Source: Euclidia mi (Eukaryota; Arthropoda; Insecta; Lepidoptera; Erebidae). Taken from it: DNA of 64,000 nucleotides. The notes beneath the pieces are model-generated. The model was not told where the DNA came from. It searched no databases and saw only the letters and a list, made by a program, of their open reading frames with translations. Numbering within the stretch: the first letter of the stretch is position 1; every line of letters starts with the position of its first letter. Made by a program: the position numbers and the translations under genes. Below, piece by piece: positions 54,075 through 64,000 of this stretch. The stretch lies in NCBI GenBank assembly GCA_944739405.2, contig OX123197.2, positions 55,094,047 to 55,158,046 of the forward strand, read 5' to 3'.

Positions 54075-54431
54075 TTAACGTATAACAGTCGCGAGTTTAA
54101 CTTTTTGCGCGATTCAGGTGTGTAACGTGGTTAGCTACTTTGACGTGGTTAAATAAAATTCTTGGTTTTAGTTACAAACAGAACTCTGTTTAATTCGTTA
54201 AAGAATTTAAAACATCCTTTAGCAATGAATTTAATTAAAAATTATTGAGCAAATGATAGTACTATTTACAGAGATAGAACCAGGGTCGCGTGATTCGGCG
54301 TAGACTTCGGAGAATCCTGGGAATCGGCTTCCGGTGTTGATCAGGAAAACAGTGATGCACTTAGCTTGTCTGCCGTCCAGCCAATGAAAAGGGCCGGGCG
54401 TCGCCGCGCGGACGTATTTAAAGGTTTAGTT
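54075..54431. other. Junction between Helitron-like element and errantivirus-like element
   Basis: No copy of the 3' LTR (59650-59982) is found here, so the 5' LTR appears to be lost. GC rises from ~54290 on, consistent with leader or early gag sequence without a readable frame. Confidence 0.4.
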
Positions 54432-54805
54432 CTTTCTTACAATCGCAATTCGGTGAGCGTAAAAATTACGCTCACTTACTCAGTGAATTACAAGAAACTC
54501 ACCAATCGCCGGGTGAGTCGGTCAGCCAATACTCAATCAAAATCGAAACGTGTCTCGCTCAAATTCTTACAGAAATCACTCTTTCAAATAAGAAAAAAGC
54601 AGAGCTGTCAGGGAAGACTTCCGCTATGGAAGATCTAGCCTTACACTCTTTCCTAATGGGTCTTATACCCAAAATCGGCAATCTAGTTCGCATGAAAAGT
54701 CCTTCTACGCTCAACGAAGCTATTAACTATGCTATATCCGAGGAAAAATACAAATGCTACTATCAAAACGTAACCCTTATCAGAATCGATACTCACAAAA
54801 ACCTT

Positions 54806-54857
54806 CTAATTCCCAAGATCGCCCTAAACATTGGTTTAGGGCGATCTTGGGAATTAG
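54806..54857. repeat. Perfect fold-back palindrome, 24-bp arms, inside gag
   Basis: 54806-54829 and 54834-54857 are exact reverse complements around ATTG. The gag frame reads through it without a stop. Confidence 0.96.
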
Positions 54858-55089
54858 AGGTCCACAACGTTGGTCAGTCGTCCAACTCTACGCCACCTAC
54901 GTGTCGATATTGTAAGAACGTAGGGCACACCATAGACGTCTGTCGGAAGCGCGAATATAACAACAATAATCTTTATCTTTTATCTTTATCTTTATCTTCC
55001 TTTAAACAAATAGAGGGCTCACGACGGTGTCTCGTGAGACCCCAAAACCATTCAAAATCGTCTCAATCCTTTCATAATAACACCCTTTC

Positions 55090-56190
55090 TAAATCCACTG
55101 TATCAAGAGCTACACCACAGGGTAACCAGCCCCAAAAAGGAAGCCCAATCATTTCTAAATCCACTGTATCAAGAGCTACACCGCAGGGTAACCAGCCCCA
55201 AAAGGGAAGCTCAGTCACTGTATCTACTAAATCCTCTGTATCCAGACCTACACCGCAGGGTAACCAGCCCCAAAAGGGAAGCTCAGTCACTGTATCTACT
55301 AAATCCTCTGTATCCAGAGCTACACCGCAGGGTAACCAGCCCCATAAGGAAAGCTCTATCTCTGTATCCTCTGTATCCGCCGTTCCTACTAAATCCTACG
55401 CATCCGCCGTATCAAGAGTTCGACCGCGAAACTCTACCACTGTATCCTCTGTATCCACTGCATCCCGAGATAGTCTTACTAGATTCTCTAAACCTTCTAT
55501 ATCCACTGTATCCTCTACATCTCATAAAATACTTATCAAATCCTCTGCATCCGCTGTGCCCCGTACATCCACTACATCCTCTGTATCCACTGCATCCCGA
55601 GATAATCCTACCAAATCTCCTAGACCTCCTACATCCACTGTATCCTCTGCTCCCTCTGCATCCTATAAAATACCTACCAGATCCTCTGTATCTACTGTGA
55701 CTCGTACATCCGCTGTATCCTCTGTCCCCGCTGCATCCCCTACGTCTCGTTATATACATACCAGTTCCACTGTTCCCACTGCATCCGCTGTATCCTCGAA
55801 ACCTTACCATTCACTTACCAAGTCCACTAAATCTTGCTTTATACCTGCTAAACCTCCAATCACCAATAGACCTACCAAATCCGTTGCGACTACCAACTCC
55901 TCTAAATTCACTGCATCTACTACATCCTCTGTACCTCCTAATTCAGCCAATTCCATTCCAACCCCTACTATATACGAAATCAGCTCTAATAAACGATACC
56001 TACCTCACGTCAATATCCGAACCCAAGTCAATAACCGCGACCTCTCGTTCTTAGTTGCTCTTAGTTCTCTAAATCCTGAAAGTAATAATCACTCACCTTA
56101 TAATTCCAATCCTCTGCTTCCTCTCGCCGAATCCGCTGATCCCGCTGAATCCACTGAACCCGTTGTAAATCCTCACTCACCTTCTAGTTC
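55090..56190 (+). repeat. Coding minisatellite (Ser/Thr-rich)
   Basis: Four long units (55093-55350), then degenerate 9-15-bp steps of the form ACTGTATCC/TCTGTATCC/ACTGCATCC to ~55800, fading to ~56190. The periodicity explains the long open frames on the opposite strand. Confidence 0.8.
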
Positions 56191-56253
56191 CACTGCTTCT
56201 CCTGCTAATCCCTTCCTCCTTCTGATGAAAACTACAGCAAATTCCTGAAAATC

Positions 56254-57850
56254 ATGTCAGAAATACAATTTAATAGTAATACTAAAATCCTCGAATTTAA
56301 CGAAAGTATTCTTAAAACTCCTAGCAAACACATCGTTATTCCTACCTCAATCGACCTTGATACTTCTAACCCGTATATCGAAGAAATCCTAAGCAACGTC
56401 CCAGATCCTAGCAAATTCCTAAATAGGGAAAGAACCTTATATACGTTTATATCCTTTGAGCACAAAGGATCCACTATATACTTTCTATTTACCAAAGTAT
56501 ACCATTTCGATAACTGTTGAATCTACTTATTAAAGCCTATCTATCTTAAAAATCATTTCCTTGCTATATCCTTATCTCTAACCAACGAAAGCTTAGAAAT
56601 AGCTATCACTGATTTCTGCGACCCTTTCGATAAACATATTTGGTCAAGAATATACAATATGTTCTGCTATATCTTTAATAACACTAACATAAGCATCAAC
56701 GTCTATCGCAATACTGTCATATTTCCAACCCTCTCAGAAAGACCTAAAATCCTTCGTGAAAATCATGATATCCCTATTGCCGGTCATCTTGGCACAGCCC
56801 GAATGCTAAATCGAATTAAAGAAAAATACTATTGGAAAAACATGCGTTCAGATATCGAGACCTATATAAAAAACTGCACACTGTGTCAAAGCCATAAAGC
56901 CCTCAGACAAACTAATAGAGCTCCTATGCAAATAACTACCACTTCTACCAAACCTATTGAACGCCTTAGCATGGATCTCGTAGGCCCTCTGCCAGAAGCA
57001 GGGTTAAAACAATTAAAATTCATACTCACTATGCAGGATGACATCACAAAATTCTCATTTGCCTATCATATCGCTAATGCTACCTCAGAAGATACATGCG
57101 AGTGCCTAGTACACTTCATTTCTCTATTCGGCATCCCTAAAACTATCCTAACTGACCAAAGTACCAACTTTACCGCAGAGATGTTCAAGAGAACCTGCGA
57201 TTTTCTCAAAATCAAACAAATATGGTCATCCCCGTATCATCCTTAAACTCAAGGCGCCTTAGAGCGTAGTCATTCTACCCTTAAGGAGTATCTCAAATCC
57301 TACGTCAATGAGAATCATACCGATTGGCACAAATTCGTCTTCACGGCAATGTTAGCCTTATAGTACCTCTGTTCATGCGTCAACCAATTTTACCCCTTAC
57401 GAACTCCTATTCGGCCACAAAGCCTTCATCCCTGACTATCTACGAACTACGTCCAGAACTAACATACCCCGAATATGTAAAATTCCTACATCATAGACTC
57501 AAACTCTCAAGAGACAAAGCTCTCGAAAATATTCAAAGGTCGAAAGAGAGAAGGAATATTATGACAATCACTCACTTCCTATTCAATATAAAGTAGGCGA
57601 TTACGTTTACCTGAAAAATCATGTAAGACTGCGCAAAGCCAGTGTGGAAAGGCCCTTACAAAGTCGTGAAGATAAATGGCAGAAACACACTAACCCTTCT
57701 AATAAACCGTAGGCACGTCACCCATCACTATGATGAGGTGAAACTCGCTTCTACATCTAGTACTGAAGATAAATTCACTATAACATTATTCTATTCTCTT
57801 ACAGCAACCCTTCAACGGGTCAAGAATTCGTCGAACCCCTGACAAACAGT
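56254..57850 (+). pseudogene. pol: Errantivirus-like pol remnant: RNase H-integrase linker and integrase
   Basis: 56254-56520 encodes the linker between RNase H and integrase (HIVIPTSIDLDTSNPYIEEI). 56659-57246 holds the integrase: the zinc-binding HDIPIAGH...CTLC pattern, the first catalytic Asp in MDLVGPLPEAG and the second in TDQSTNF. A TAA (57244) interrupts the conserved SPYHP region; the third acidic residue (GALER) lies just beyond, in frame. Frameshifts follow near 57360 and 57590. 57642-57750 encodes a GPY/F-type module (WKGPYKVVKI ... VTHHYDEVK). Protease, RT and RNase H core are absent, deleted between gag and 56254. Non-functional. Confidence 0.85.
57787..57804 (+). promoter_or_regulatory. 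Candidate env splice acceptor
   Basis: TTATTCTATTCTCTTACAG just before the env frame opens. A pyrimidine tract with CAG fits the spliced env mRNA known for errantiviruses. The donor cannot be placed because the 5' end is missing. Confidence 0.4.
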
Positions 57851-59560
57851 TCAGGAATATATTTCGACCCCTTAGGATCGTTAAATTTCGTTGATAGTTA
57901 CCTTAGCGTAGTTATACCAGTAGACATATCTTACCTGTTCCCACATAAAGATAATTTATACTATATTCTCAACATTTCTAAATCACTTTGTGAAAATGAT
58001 AATGCATTAGATAACGTAGAATGTTTCAATCTCTCTCAACCCCTAATTACTCGCTTTGAAGACCTATATCGTAACACTGAATCTATCCTTTACCATGTCC
58101 CTCATCAATCTCGGAGAAGCGCACCCCTATCTATCATAGGATCTATTTTGAAAAAGTTATTCGGAACCATGGACGAAGATGACGCTAGCCGGTATAATAA
58201 TGCCATCCAAGAAGTTGAGTCCGATCAAAAGAGACTAGCGTCATTAGTAGAACAGAATATCCTCATTACTACCTCAACCCTCAAAGCCTTTAACGAAACC
58301 ATTTATACTATAAATCATACCGAGCATGAATTAAATGTCGCCATCGACAGTCTTAACCAAGACGTTAAAAATATAACTTTTATCGCCAGAGAAATAGGAA
58401 TAAGATCACGTATCCTAGAATTAATTTCCATGATAGAGAATAGTCTCTTAACTCTATCCTTCAAAGTCGAAGATATTATAAGCTCAATAATGTTTAGTAA
58501 ATCAAATATACTATACCTTTCTATTCTAACGCCTAAAGAACTCTATACTGAGTTGATTAATAATTATAGATTCATACCAAATTCTAAACGCCTTCCAGTC
58601 CTTCTAAGCCTAAATAGTACACAATCAATTTTAAATGTGTCTTCTATATCTTGTTATGAAAACGAAAACAAAATAGTTTTCGTCTTAGATATTCCATTAG
58701 TCAATCCTACTAATTTCCACTTGTACCATAATTTACCCTGTCCAGTACCCTATGAACCTCGTAACCCTGTATCTTATACTACTATTGTTCCTTCTACCAA
58801 GTATATAGGCATAAGTAAAAATAAGTCCACTTATTGTAAACTTAATAATCTGAATGACTGTAAAATGATAAACCACGACATTACCTGTGTAACACTCCGA
58901 TATCCTACTCTACTGTCGCAACTCCATCCTGTGAAACAGAAATTGTCACTAAAGTACTTACCGAAATTCCCGAATTATGTAACACTAAGTTTTTCACTGG
59001 AAATGTAAACATTTGGCAACATTTACAAAACAACAAATGGTTGTTAATCATTTCCGATAAAAGTAAGCTAAGCATAGAATTTAATACCTCTATTGTAGAC
59101 CTAGATATAAGTGGTAGCGGATTATTGTACTTACCCCAAGGGTGTGTCGCCTATTGTAAAGACACACGGCTAGTCTCTAAGAATAATATTAATATTATAT
59201 TAAAACCTATAATCGCTAAATTAAATATCCTTAACGACTCCTGCTGCAATTTCAATAAATATACTAGTATTGTACCCAACTTACCTCCTGTTAACCTGAA
59301 AAATGTAAATCTAGATTCCATTGCTTTTGAAAATCCTAAACTACTTAAAGAATTAAACGAATTTATTGAAAAACCGCATATTGTACTCTATGAGAAGTAC
59401 TATACTTCCACAATTTATGTTAATAATCCTAATTCTAGTCTTAATTTGTACTATTTTCTTAATTTGTAAAACTGGCATACTCAGGAAAATTTTAAAATCT
59501 TGTGAAACTCCTATCCCTGAACCCGAAAATGATGAACTTCCCACTATAACATAACCTACT
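57805..59560 (+). pseudogene. env: Errantivirus-like envelope gene, two frameshifts
   Basis: The frame opens upstream of 57805 and runs to a stop at 59008. It includes an Arg-rich, furin-like site (HQSRRSAP, ~58105) followed at once by a hydrophobic stretch and KKLFGTMDEDDA. That layout is characteristic of insect errantivirus/baculovirus-F-type fusion proteins. A helical region (~58180-58480) and a Cys-containing ectodomain follow. Coding continues in a second frame from ~58900 to 59469, then in a third that encodes a C-terminal membrane anchor (LIILILVLICTIFLIC, ~59425-59472) and a short basic/acidic tail. The two frame changes mean no full-length protein can be made from this copy. Confidence 0.8.
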
Positions 59561-59639
59561 CTTCGTATTCGCAACTCGTAATCCTTGCTATTTCTTTCCT
59601 TTCCCGTACACTTCATTTTTACCGTGAAGTTTACTCTAA

Positions 59640-59649
59640 ATCGGGGGGC
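59640..59649 (+). other. Polypurine tract
   Basis: TCGGGGGGC immediately 5' of the TGTTACA start of the LTR; plus-strand priming site. Confidence 0.65.
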
Positions 59650-59982
59650 TGTTACAAACGCCTCTTGAACCCTAAAATGCTAACACAGTTGCCTATCCAT
59701 ACTACTCATCACAAATCCCTACCAATGCCTAAATCTCCATGTCAGCACTTTTTCCTTCCTTATTCATTCAGTCGTTTTCAACCTCAGTCTGCATCCATCA
59801 TCTAACGCGAACAGTTCTACCATATCCTTAGTGTGCCAGTCTCAAGTCCTAAATCTTTGTTCTATTTCTAAATCAGTTTATACTATATCTAACATTACGT
59901 GTGTGTACCGTGTTCCAATAAATAATTTTAGCTAGTTCAAATATCTTTTTTTAAAAAGACACTTTCCCGGTCCCGCGTAACA
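59650..59982 (+). mobile_element. Errantivirus-like 3' LTR (333 bp)
   Basis: Runs from TGTTACAAACGCC to CCCGCGTAACA, with AATAAATAA near 59920 as polyadenylation signal. Inverted TGTTAC...GTAACA ends and the polypurine tract define it. GATC follows, a possible 4-bp TSD half whose partner is missing. Confidence 0.75.
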
Positions 59983-60180
59983 GATCGACTCAGGTAAACA
60001 AGTGAGTCATCACCGCGCGCGGCGCCACACCGCATCCATTGCCGCGATTCAGCGACAAACAATAACGATCTCAACATGATACATAGCCATTAACGGCAAA
60101 TACACAAATCGGAATAGGTTGTAATGAATAATATATCACCGCAGGAGACAATCGATGATACAGTATACACAACCATAGCT
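59983..60180. other. No recognised feature
   Basis: GC-richer for ~80 bp (GCGCGCGGCGCCACACCG), then AT-rich. Confidence 0.35.
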
Positions 60181-60182
60181 AA

Positions 60183-60252
60183 AAAAAAGAACACAGATGA
60201 GAATCGAACCAACAGACCGTTCAGACAATAGCTTTTTAACCACTGAGCCATG
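60183..60252 (-). ncRNA. tRNA-like sequence (SINE head or tRNA pseudogene)
   Basis: On the minus strand: CATGGCTCAGTGGTTAAAAAGC (box A) and, ~29 nt further, TTGGTTCGATTCTCA (box B). Box A and B spacing is tRNA-like. Acceptor-stem pairing is not evident and no SINE body that I recognise follows, so a functional tRNA is unlikely. Confidence 0.45.
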
Positions 60253-61560
60253 AAAGAAAAAAATATTTTGTACATTACGATTAGTCGTTACTAAAGCTAT
60301 ATGTAAAGAGATACTTGTGTACATATTTAAGCTGTAATTTGAAGTTAAAGATTTTTATAACATTTGTAACAAAATATGAATTTATTTTTGTGATTATATC
60401 ATTAGTGATAAACATTGATTATTTTATTTTTAAACTTTGTAGTGAGTTAATGTAAGATCTTTTATATGGAAATAACCAAGGGGTTTCGTCTGGAAAGCCA
60501 TATCTGATAGTTAGATAGTTATCTGATAGTTAGATAGTTGTTTGATATTAAGATAGTAGTTAAATAAACAAGAAGAGATTTATTGCAACGATCTTACATT
60601 TAATAAACTTCTGCGACAATTTTTTACTGGAATATTTATTCATGTTTTATGTTAGCATGTTTATATAAATCGTTAACACAACACAATGCGTTATCTTGTG
60701 AGCTCCAACTCAGAAACAATAGCACTATTGTTGGCTTTTACAAATATGTAGGTAATTACAACTTTGTATAGATATTATTATGCGTCTTACATAGTTGTTA
60801 ATGAAACTGTACCCAATCGTTTATAGACATATTTTTGCTGTAATAAAATAAGATTTAATTATTTTATTCAGCTTTTAGGTTTTAGAATAGACGATGGTGA
60901 AATACGAAAGGAGATTTACTTAAACTTGTACATCAATTAAATTGCTTTAGTTATTAAAGTATATAAATTATTGATTTATGTATAAATACCCACTTTAGTG
61001 ATTTAAGTATAGAAATTATTGATTTAATTTGTGTGTAAACAGCCACTTTGTCATAGTTAGTTTCAGTTCAATTGCATTTAGATGTTTCAAATAATGGAGT
61101 TTGATCATTATTATAATATTTGCGTAAATACAAGAACATAATTATTATAAGCCAGCACTACTTAAAATGGTTAAGTATGACCTGATGTATATCATTTTGT
61201 AAAACAGGAACATGTTACATATTGATAATTAAGTATTTTTACGGCTGTCAGCGGTTTAATTTTATCATTTATTTCTCTTTACATGCTTTCTATATTCGAA
61301 TAGAATCCAGACATTGCAAAAACAATCACCAGCAAAACAAAAATTACAAAAAAAAAAAAACACAATAATTGCGACGCAGGAATCTTAAATGATTGAGTTC
61401 ACGAGGAACAGTAAATGCATAAATAGATGCATTTGCAAACAACATACTGATAGGCTTCAAGAAGAAGATAAGATCGAAGACCTAAAAACAACGATTGTAG
61501 AAAAATAAACATTTAACAAAAAGAACAACCAATAATTCATCAATTTTTCCCTCGTTGTAG
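60253..61560. other. AT-rich gene-free stretch
   Basis: Contains a short tandem (ATCTGATAGTTAGATAGTT twice at ~60507-60545) and A-rich runs (61345-61362). No gene. Confidence 0.45.
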
Positions 61561-61880
61561 AACATCTTCGCACTCCTTGAACACTTGTAGTAAACCCAAA
61601 TTTTTGATTTGTTTTAAGTGTGGCTTGAAAGGTTATCGTGTTACTAATTGCCCCACATTGTATAAAAAAATCTTTAATTGCTCTACGTAGTTCCATCGGT
61701 GCCCGTTTTATTAATAGATAGATTCATTATGGAATTCTATATTCGAACTATAGATAGATCTGTAGATTTTAGATTCGTTTTTGACATAAGCTCCATACAA
61801 AATGTGACAAACACGAATGTCGACTCTCAAAAGTCATGTATGGATCGAATATTGAAAATAGCCGTTAATCGTATATAGTT
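61561..61880 (+). pseudogene. Possible LTR-element gag fragment with mutated zinc knuckle
   Basis: 61592-61650 translates as PKFLICFKCGLKGYRVTNCPTLY, a CX2CX4HX4C knuckle in which His is Tyr. A short open frame (61678-61878) follows. Surroundings are AT-rich and flanking frames are closed. Weak support. Confidence 0.3.
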
Positions 61881-62385
61881 ACCACTACAATACATAACTA
61901 TAAACATTCAATTACCTCTTTCGTTACTCTCATTTCAAATAAAATACTAGCCGTATAAACTAGATAACAAGACCTCCAAAGTCTCATAATGGACCCTCAT
62001 CCATTATACTAAAATATTGTGTAAGCAAACTCTCAAAGGTACCTGAGACGACAAAGCAGATATTGTTCTCGATAATACCGATACTTAATCGATACTAACT
62101 CATAGAGCTATTTTAATTATAGAGTAGGCAAGACAAGCATGATGTCTTAACGTCAATTAATTGATCTCTTTTTATTTTTATTTGCCAGAAGCTTTGCGGA
62201 TCAATTACAGAAGAAGCCGATGGGATCTTTATCAGTGTCGCCTCGATTTGTATTTTGTACTAAATTTTAGATTGATAGGTTTTTATTAGCAGCTTCTTAT
62301 ACACAGGTGTATTTTAGTAGTTTTATGTGTCTGTAGTGAGTGTGTGTGTCTGTGTCTAGAGTAGAGACTGCAACTTGGCAAACCC
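61881..62385. other. No recognised feature
   Basis: AT-rich, no ORF recognised. Confidence 0.4.
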
Positions 62386-62485
62386 TCCGTCTAGGTGGAG
62401 TGATGACAATTATACGCAAAGTGGCTGGCAGATGCTGAATACAAAAAGCCGAAAACCGGGCTCAGTGGCATTTTGATGATGACAC
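62386..62485 (+). pseudogene. Possible RTE-type LINE C-terminal scrap
   Basis: PSRWSDD at ~62390, then in a shifted frame KVAGRC, a stop, IQKAENRAQW. The order RWSDD...KVAG...NRAQW matches RTE C-termini. Very short. Confidence 0.35.
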
Positions 62486-63720
62486 GTCATCAGATTAGCC
62501 TTCCTAAGATCAAGTTAATAAGTTATCTTACGTATACGTCTATCTTATCTTATGTACCCGATTATAGCTCTTCTCTTCTCTATTTATATATTATCTCTAT
62601 ATACTGACATCGTGTGAACGGTGGTTCGGCGTTACACCGAAAGCGTAGGGTTCTAGGCGACTTGGAGAAGGAAATGGACTGTATACAGAGGATAGCGGTT
62701 CTTCGCCACCTAGGAGATGGTTACGGGAAGGGGTGATTGAGTGGGTATAGGATATTTCAAGGATGGAGGGCACTTACCTTATACAACCTTCTTCGTTTCC
62801 GTAGGGCAGTCTCCTGGTGGTTTCGTGATGCAGCTGCTTGTTTTCACTTCAATTCACAGTGAACCCCCACTTGCGAGCGGTTTATATATGCGGTAATAAA
62901 TCACATACAGAGATGCGGCGCGATACGATATAGCGGGCACGTTCTCAGCGAGCGGAATGTTCTGGACTGGCACTCGCGTCCACGATCGCGGCGACGAATC
63001 AGGCGAAAGGCAGTGCCTCTTCCAGGGAGTGGGGTAGAGGGAGACGGAAATATGGTATCGCTCACACTTGTACGTGGAACGATTGATCTTGGTGCGATTA
63101 GTTATAGATAGGAAGGTAGATGGCGCTACCAAACGGTGAAACGATTTTTGGAATCGAAAACGTTCACAGCTTGTATTGTTTGTGAAAATATACGTTAATA
63201 TAATAGGTTTTGGTCTATAGGGCCTGCTACTATATATTTATGCTAGGATTTTTTAATTTAAGCTCGTAATTGGCTGATGATTTCTATCTTTGAAAGTTCT
63301 GAAAGACTGTGCGTAGAATGATTGTATACATGAGATAAAAATATGTGGACTCTTATGAAAGTCTATTTTATACAGCACCTGTAGAGTTGTGCTCTGTGGA
63401 GGCGAGTTACGTAATTCATAATTATTTAAGCGCCTCAATAGATGCACAATAAAGTGGCTCTACTAGGCTTCTGTTTTTTTCAATTTCTGGTACAGTATCC
63501 TAAAACCGATTTAAGTCTGCCATACTTTTTACAAAGTAAGCTGAAATGTCATGGCAATTATAGATACAAAATGAAAGATACAGCGTTACAGTTAAAACAA
63601 TTATTCCGTAATCGAAATATCTAAATTAACATGAATAAAATCTATGTCAATAATTTTATGTATATTAATTGGTAAACTAGTACAAATAGGTACTCACTGA
63701 ATTGATTGTTTGAACGACAT
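62486..63720. other. Unrecognised, with a GC-richer island
   Basis: 62860-63130 is GC-richer and open on the minus strand for 92 codons, without recognisable content. It contains GCGCGATACGATATAGCGGG and AGATGGCGCTACC, suggestive of a dispersed repeat. The rest is AT-rich. Confidence 0.35.
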
Positions 63721-63723
63721 CAA

Positions 63724-63954
63724 TCATTCTATTTTAAGCTCACTCAAACGTTTAGTTAATATTATTGCTTTGTTTACTACACTCATTTTTGGGTCATGTA
63801 CCTTCCAAAGTTCTCCACAAATTATACATTTCATGTTCACATAGTTTGAAGGATGTTTGGTGGTCCCTTTTATTCGTCTAAACTGTCTTTGAGGAAGATA
63901 CGTACCCATTTGTATTGCTGAGTTACTAATTGGTTTGTTATTATCATCATACAC
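63724..63954 (-). CDS. Unrecognised small ORF
   Basis: 76 codons on the minus strand, with a single CIIC motif (MKCIICGELWKVHDPKM). It could be an exon or a chance frame near the window edge. No domain recognised. Confidence 0.15.
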   Translation of the reverse strand: MYDDNNKPISNSAIQMGTYLPQRQFRRIKGTTKHPSNYVNMKCIICGELWKVHDPKMSVVNKAIILTKRLSELKIE

Positions 63955-64000
63955 AATTTTGTAACGAATAACAATCGCGCAGTGGGGTGGAGTAAAGTTT

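Larger units (their letters stand above)
54432..56248 (+). pseudogene. gag: Errantivirus-like gypsy gag with expanded Ser/Thr-rich region
   Basis: Gag-like coding is readable from ~54432 (FGERKNYAHLLSELQETHQSPGESV). A 540-codon open frame runs to 56248: HSFLMGLIPKIGNLVRMKSPSTLNEAINYAISEE, then a zinc knuckle CRYCKNVGHTIDVC near residue 93. About 410 residues of Ser/Thr/Pro/Val-rich low-complexity sequence follow. This includes four 60-69-bp units (RATPQGNQPQKGS-type, 55093-55350) and many STVSSVSTAS-like repeats. The palindrome at 54806 lies just before the knuckle. Usual gag lacks such an expansion. Protease and RT do not follow. Confidence 0.75.

Noticed and set aside
55072..55810. Minus-strand ORFs rich in Gly/Cys/Arg (collagen- or keratin-like appearance)
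   Set aside because: They are mirror frames of the Ser/Thr-coding minisatellite in gag.
57805..59560. Domesticated envelope (syncytin-like) gene
   Set aside because: It sits in a recognisable gypsy remnant with polypurine tract and LTR and carries two frameshifts, so there is no sign of selection for a full protein.

Overview
The window looks like TE-dense, AT-rich intergenic DNA from an insect, most probably a moth or butterfly. I found no host protein-coding gene that I can support with confidence. Almost every open reading frame belongs to a decayed mobile element. The lepidopteran inference rests on recognisable repeat classes: CR1/Zenon-like and RTE-like LINEs, tRNA-derived SINEs with RTE-like or 'CCTATTACGTGGGAC'-type tails, short Helitron-like elements running TC...CTAG, BEL/Pao and Ty3/gypsy elements, and a mariner. 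No database search was possible, so family names come from motif recognition.

Layout. 1-1.9 kb: a short Helitron-like copy and one doubtful minus-strand ORF. 1.9-6.25 kb: two near-identical ~2 kb copies of an internally deleted Ty3/gypsy element (LTR, gag, protease stub, LTR) joined to duplicated 5' sequence of a LINE. 6.25-11.6 kb: a long decayed CR1/Zenon-like LINE (coiled-coil ORF1 with an esterase-like end, then endonuclease-RT ORF2) with a SINE in its 3' UTR. 12.2-14.0 kb: the 5' end of another gypsy-type element (LTR, primer-binding site, gag N-terminus). 15.0-15.5 kb: a probable solo LTR with a strong heat-shock-element-like array. 15.6-34.8 kb: LINE ends, SINEs, a Helitron-like copy, a piggyBac-type miniature element and a broken mariner. 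35.0-42.6 kb: a BEL/Pao element on the minus strand, delimited by a 5-bp target duplication and carrying two nested LINE insertions. 43-52 kb: Helitron-like elements, an RTE end, a chimeric SINE, and a 1-kb DNA transposon with ~315-bp inverted repeats that still encodes a Cys-rich/acidic C-terminus. 52.4-54.1 kb: a larger Helitron-like element with a nine-unit ~117-bp tandem array. 54.1-60.0 kb: an errantivirus-like gypsy element with gag, integrase, broken env and 3' LTR but no RT. 60-64 kb: mostly featureless, with a tRNA-like Pol III promoter and weak TE remnants.

These elements do not cooperate as a pathway. Their relationships are nesting, parasitism (SINEs sharing tails with RTE LINEs) and decay. 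The most unexpected structural signal is a set of seven unrelated perfect fold-back palindromes (17-31-bp arms, 3-8-nt spacers) scattered over 13-55 kb. Several lie inside otherwise recognisable elements. They are either a local mutational signature or a sequencing/assembly artefact.
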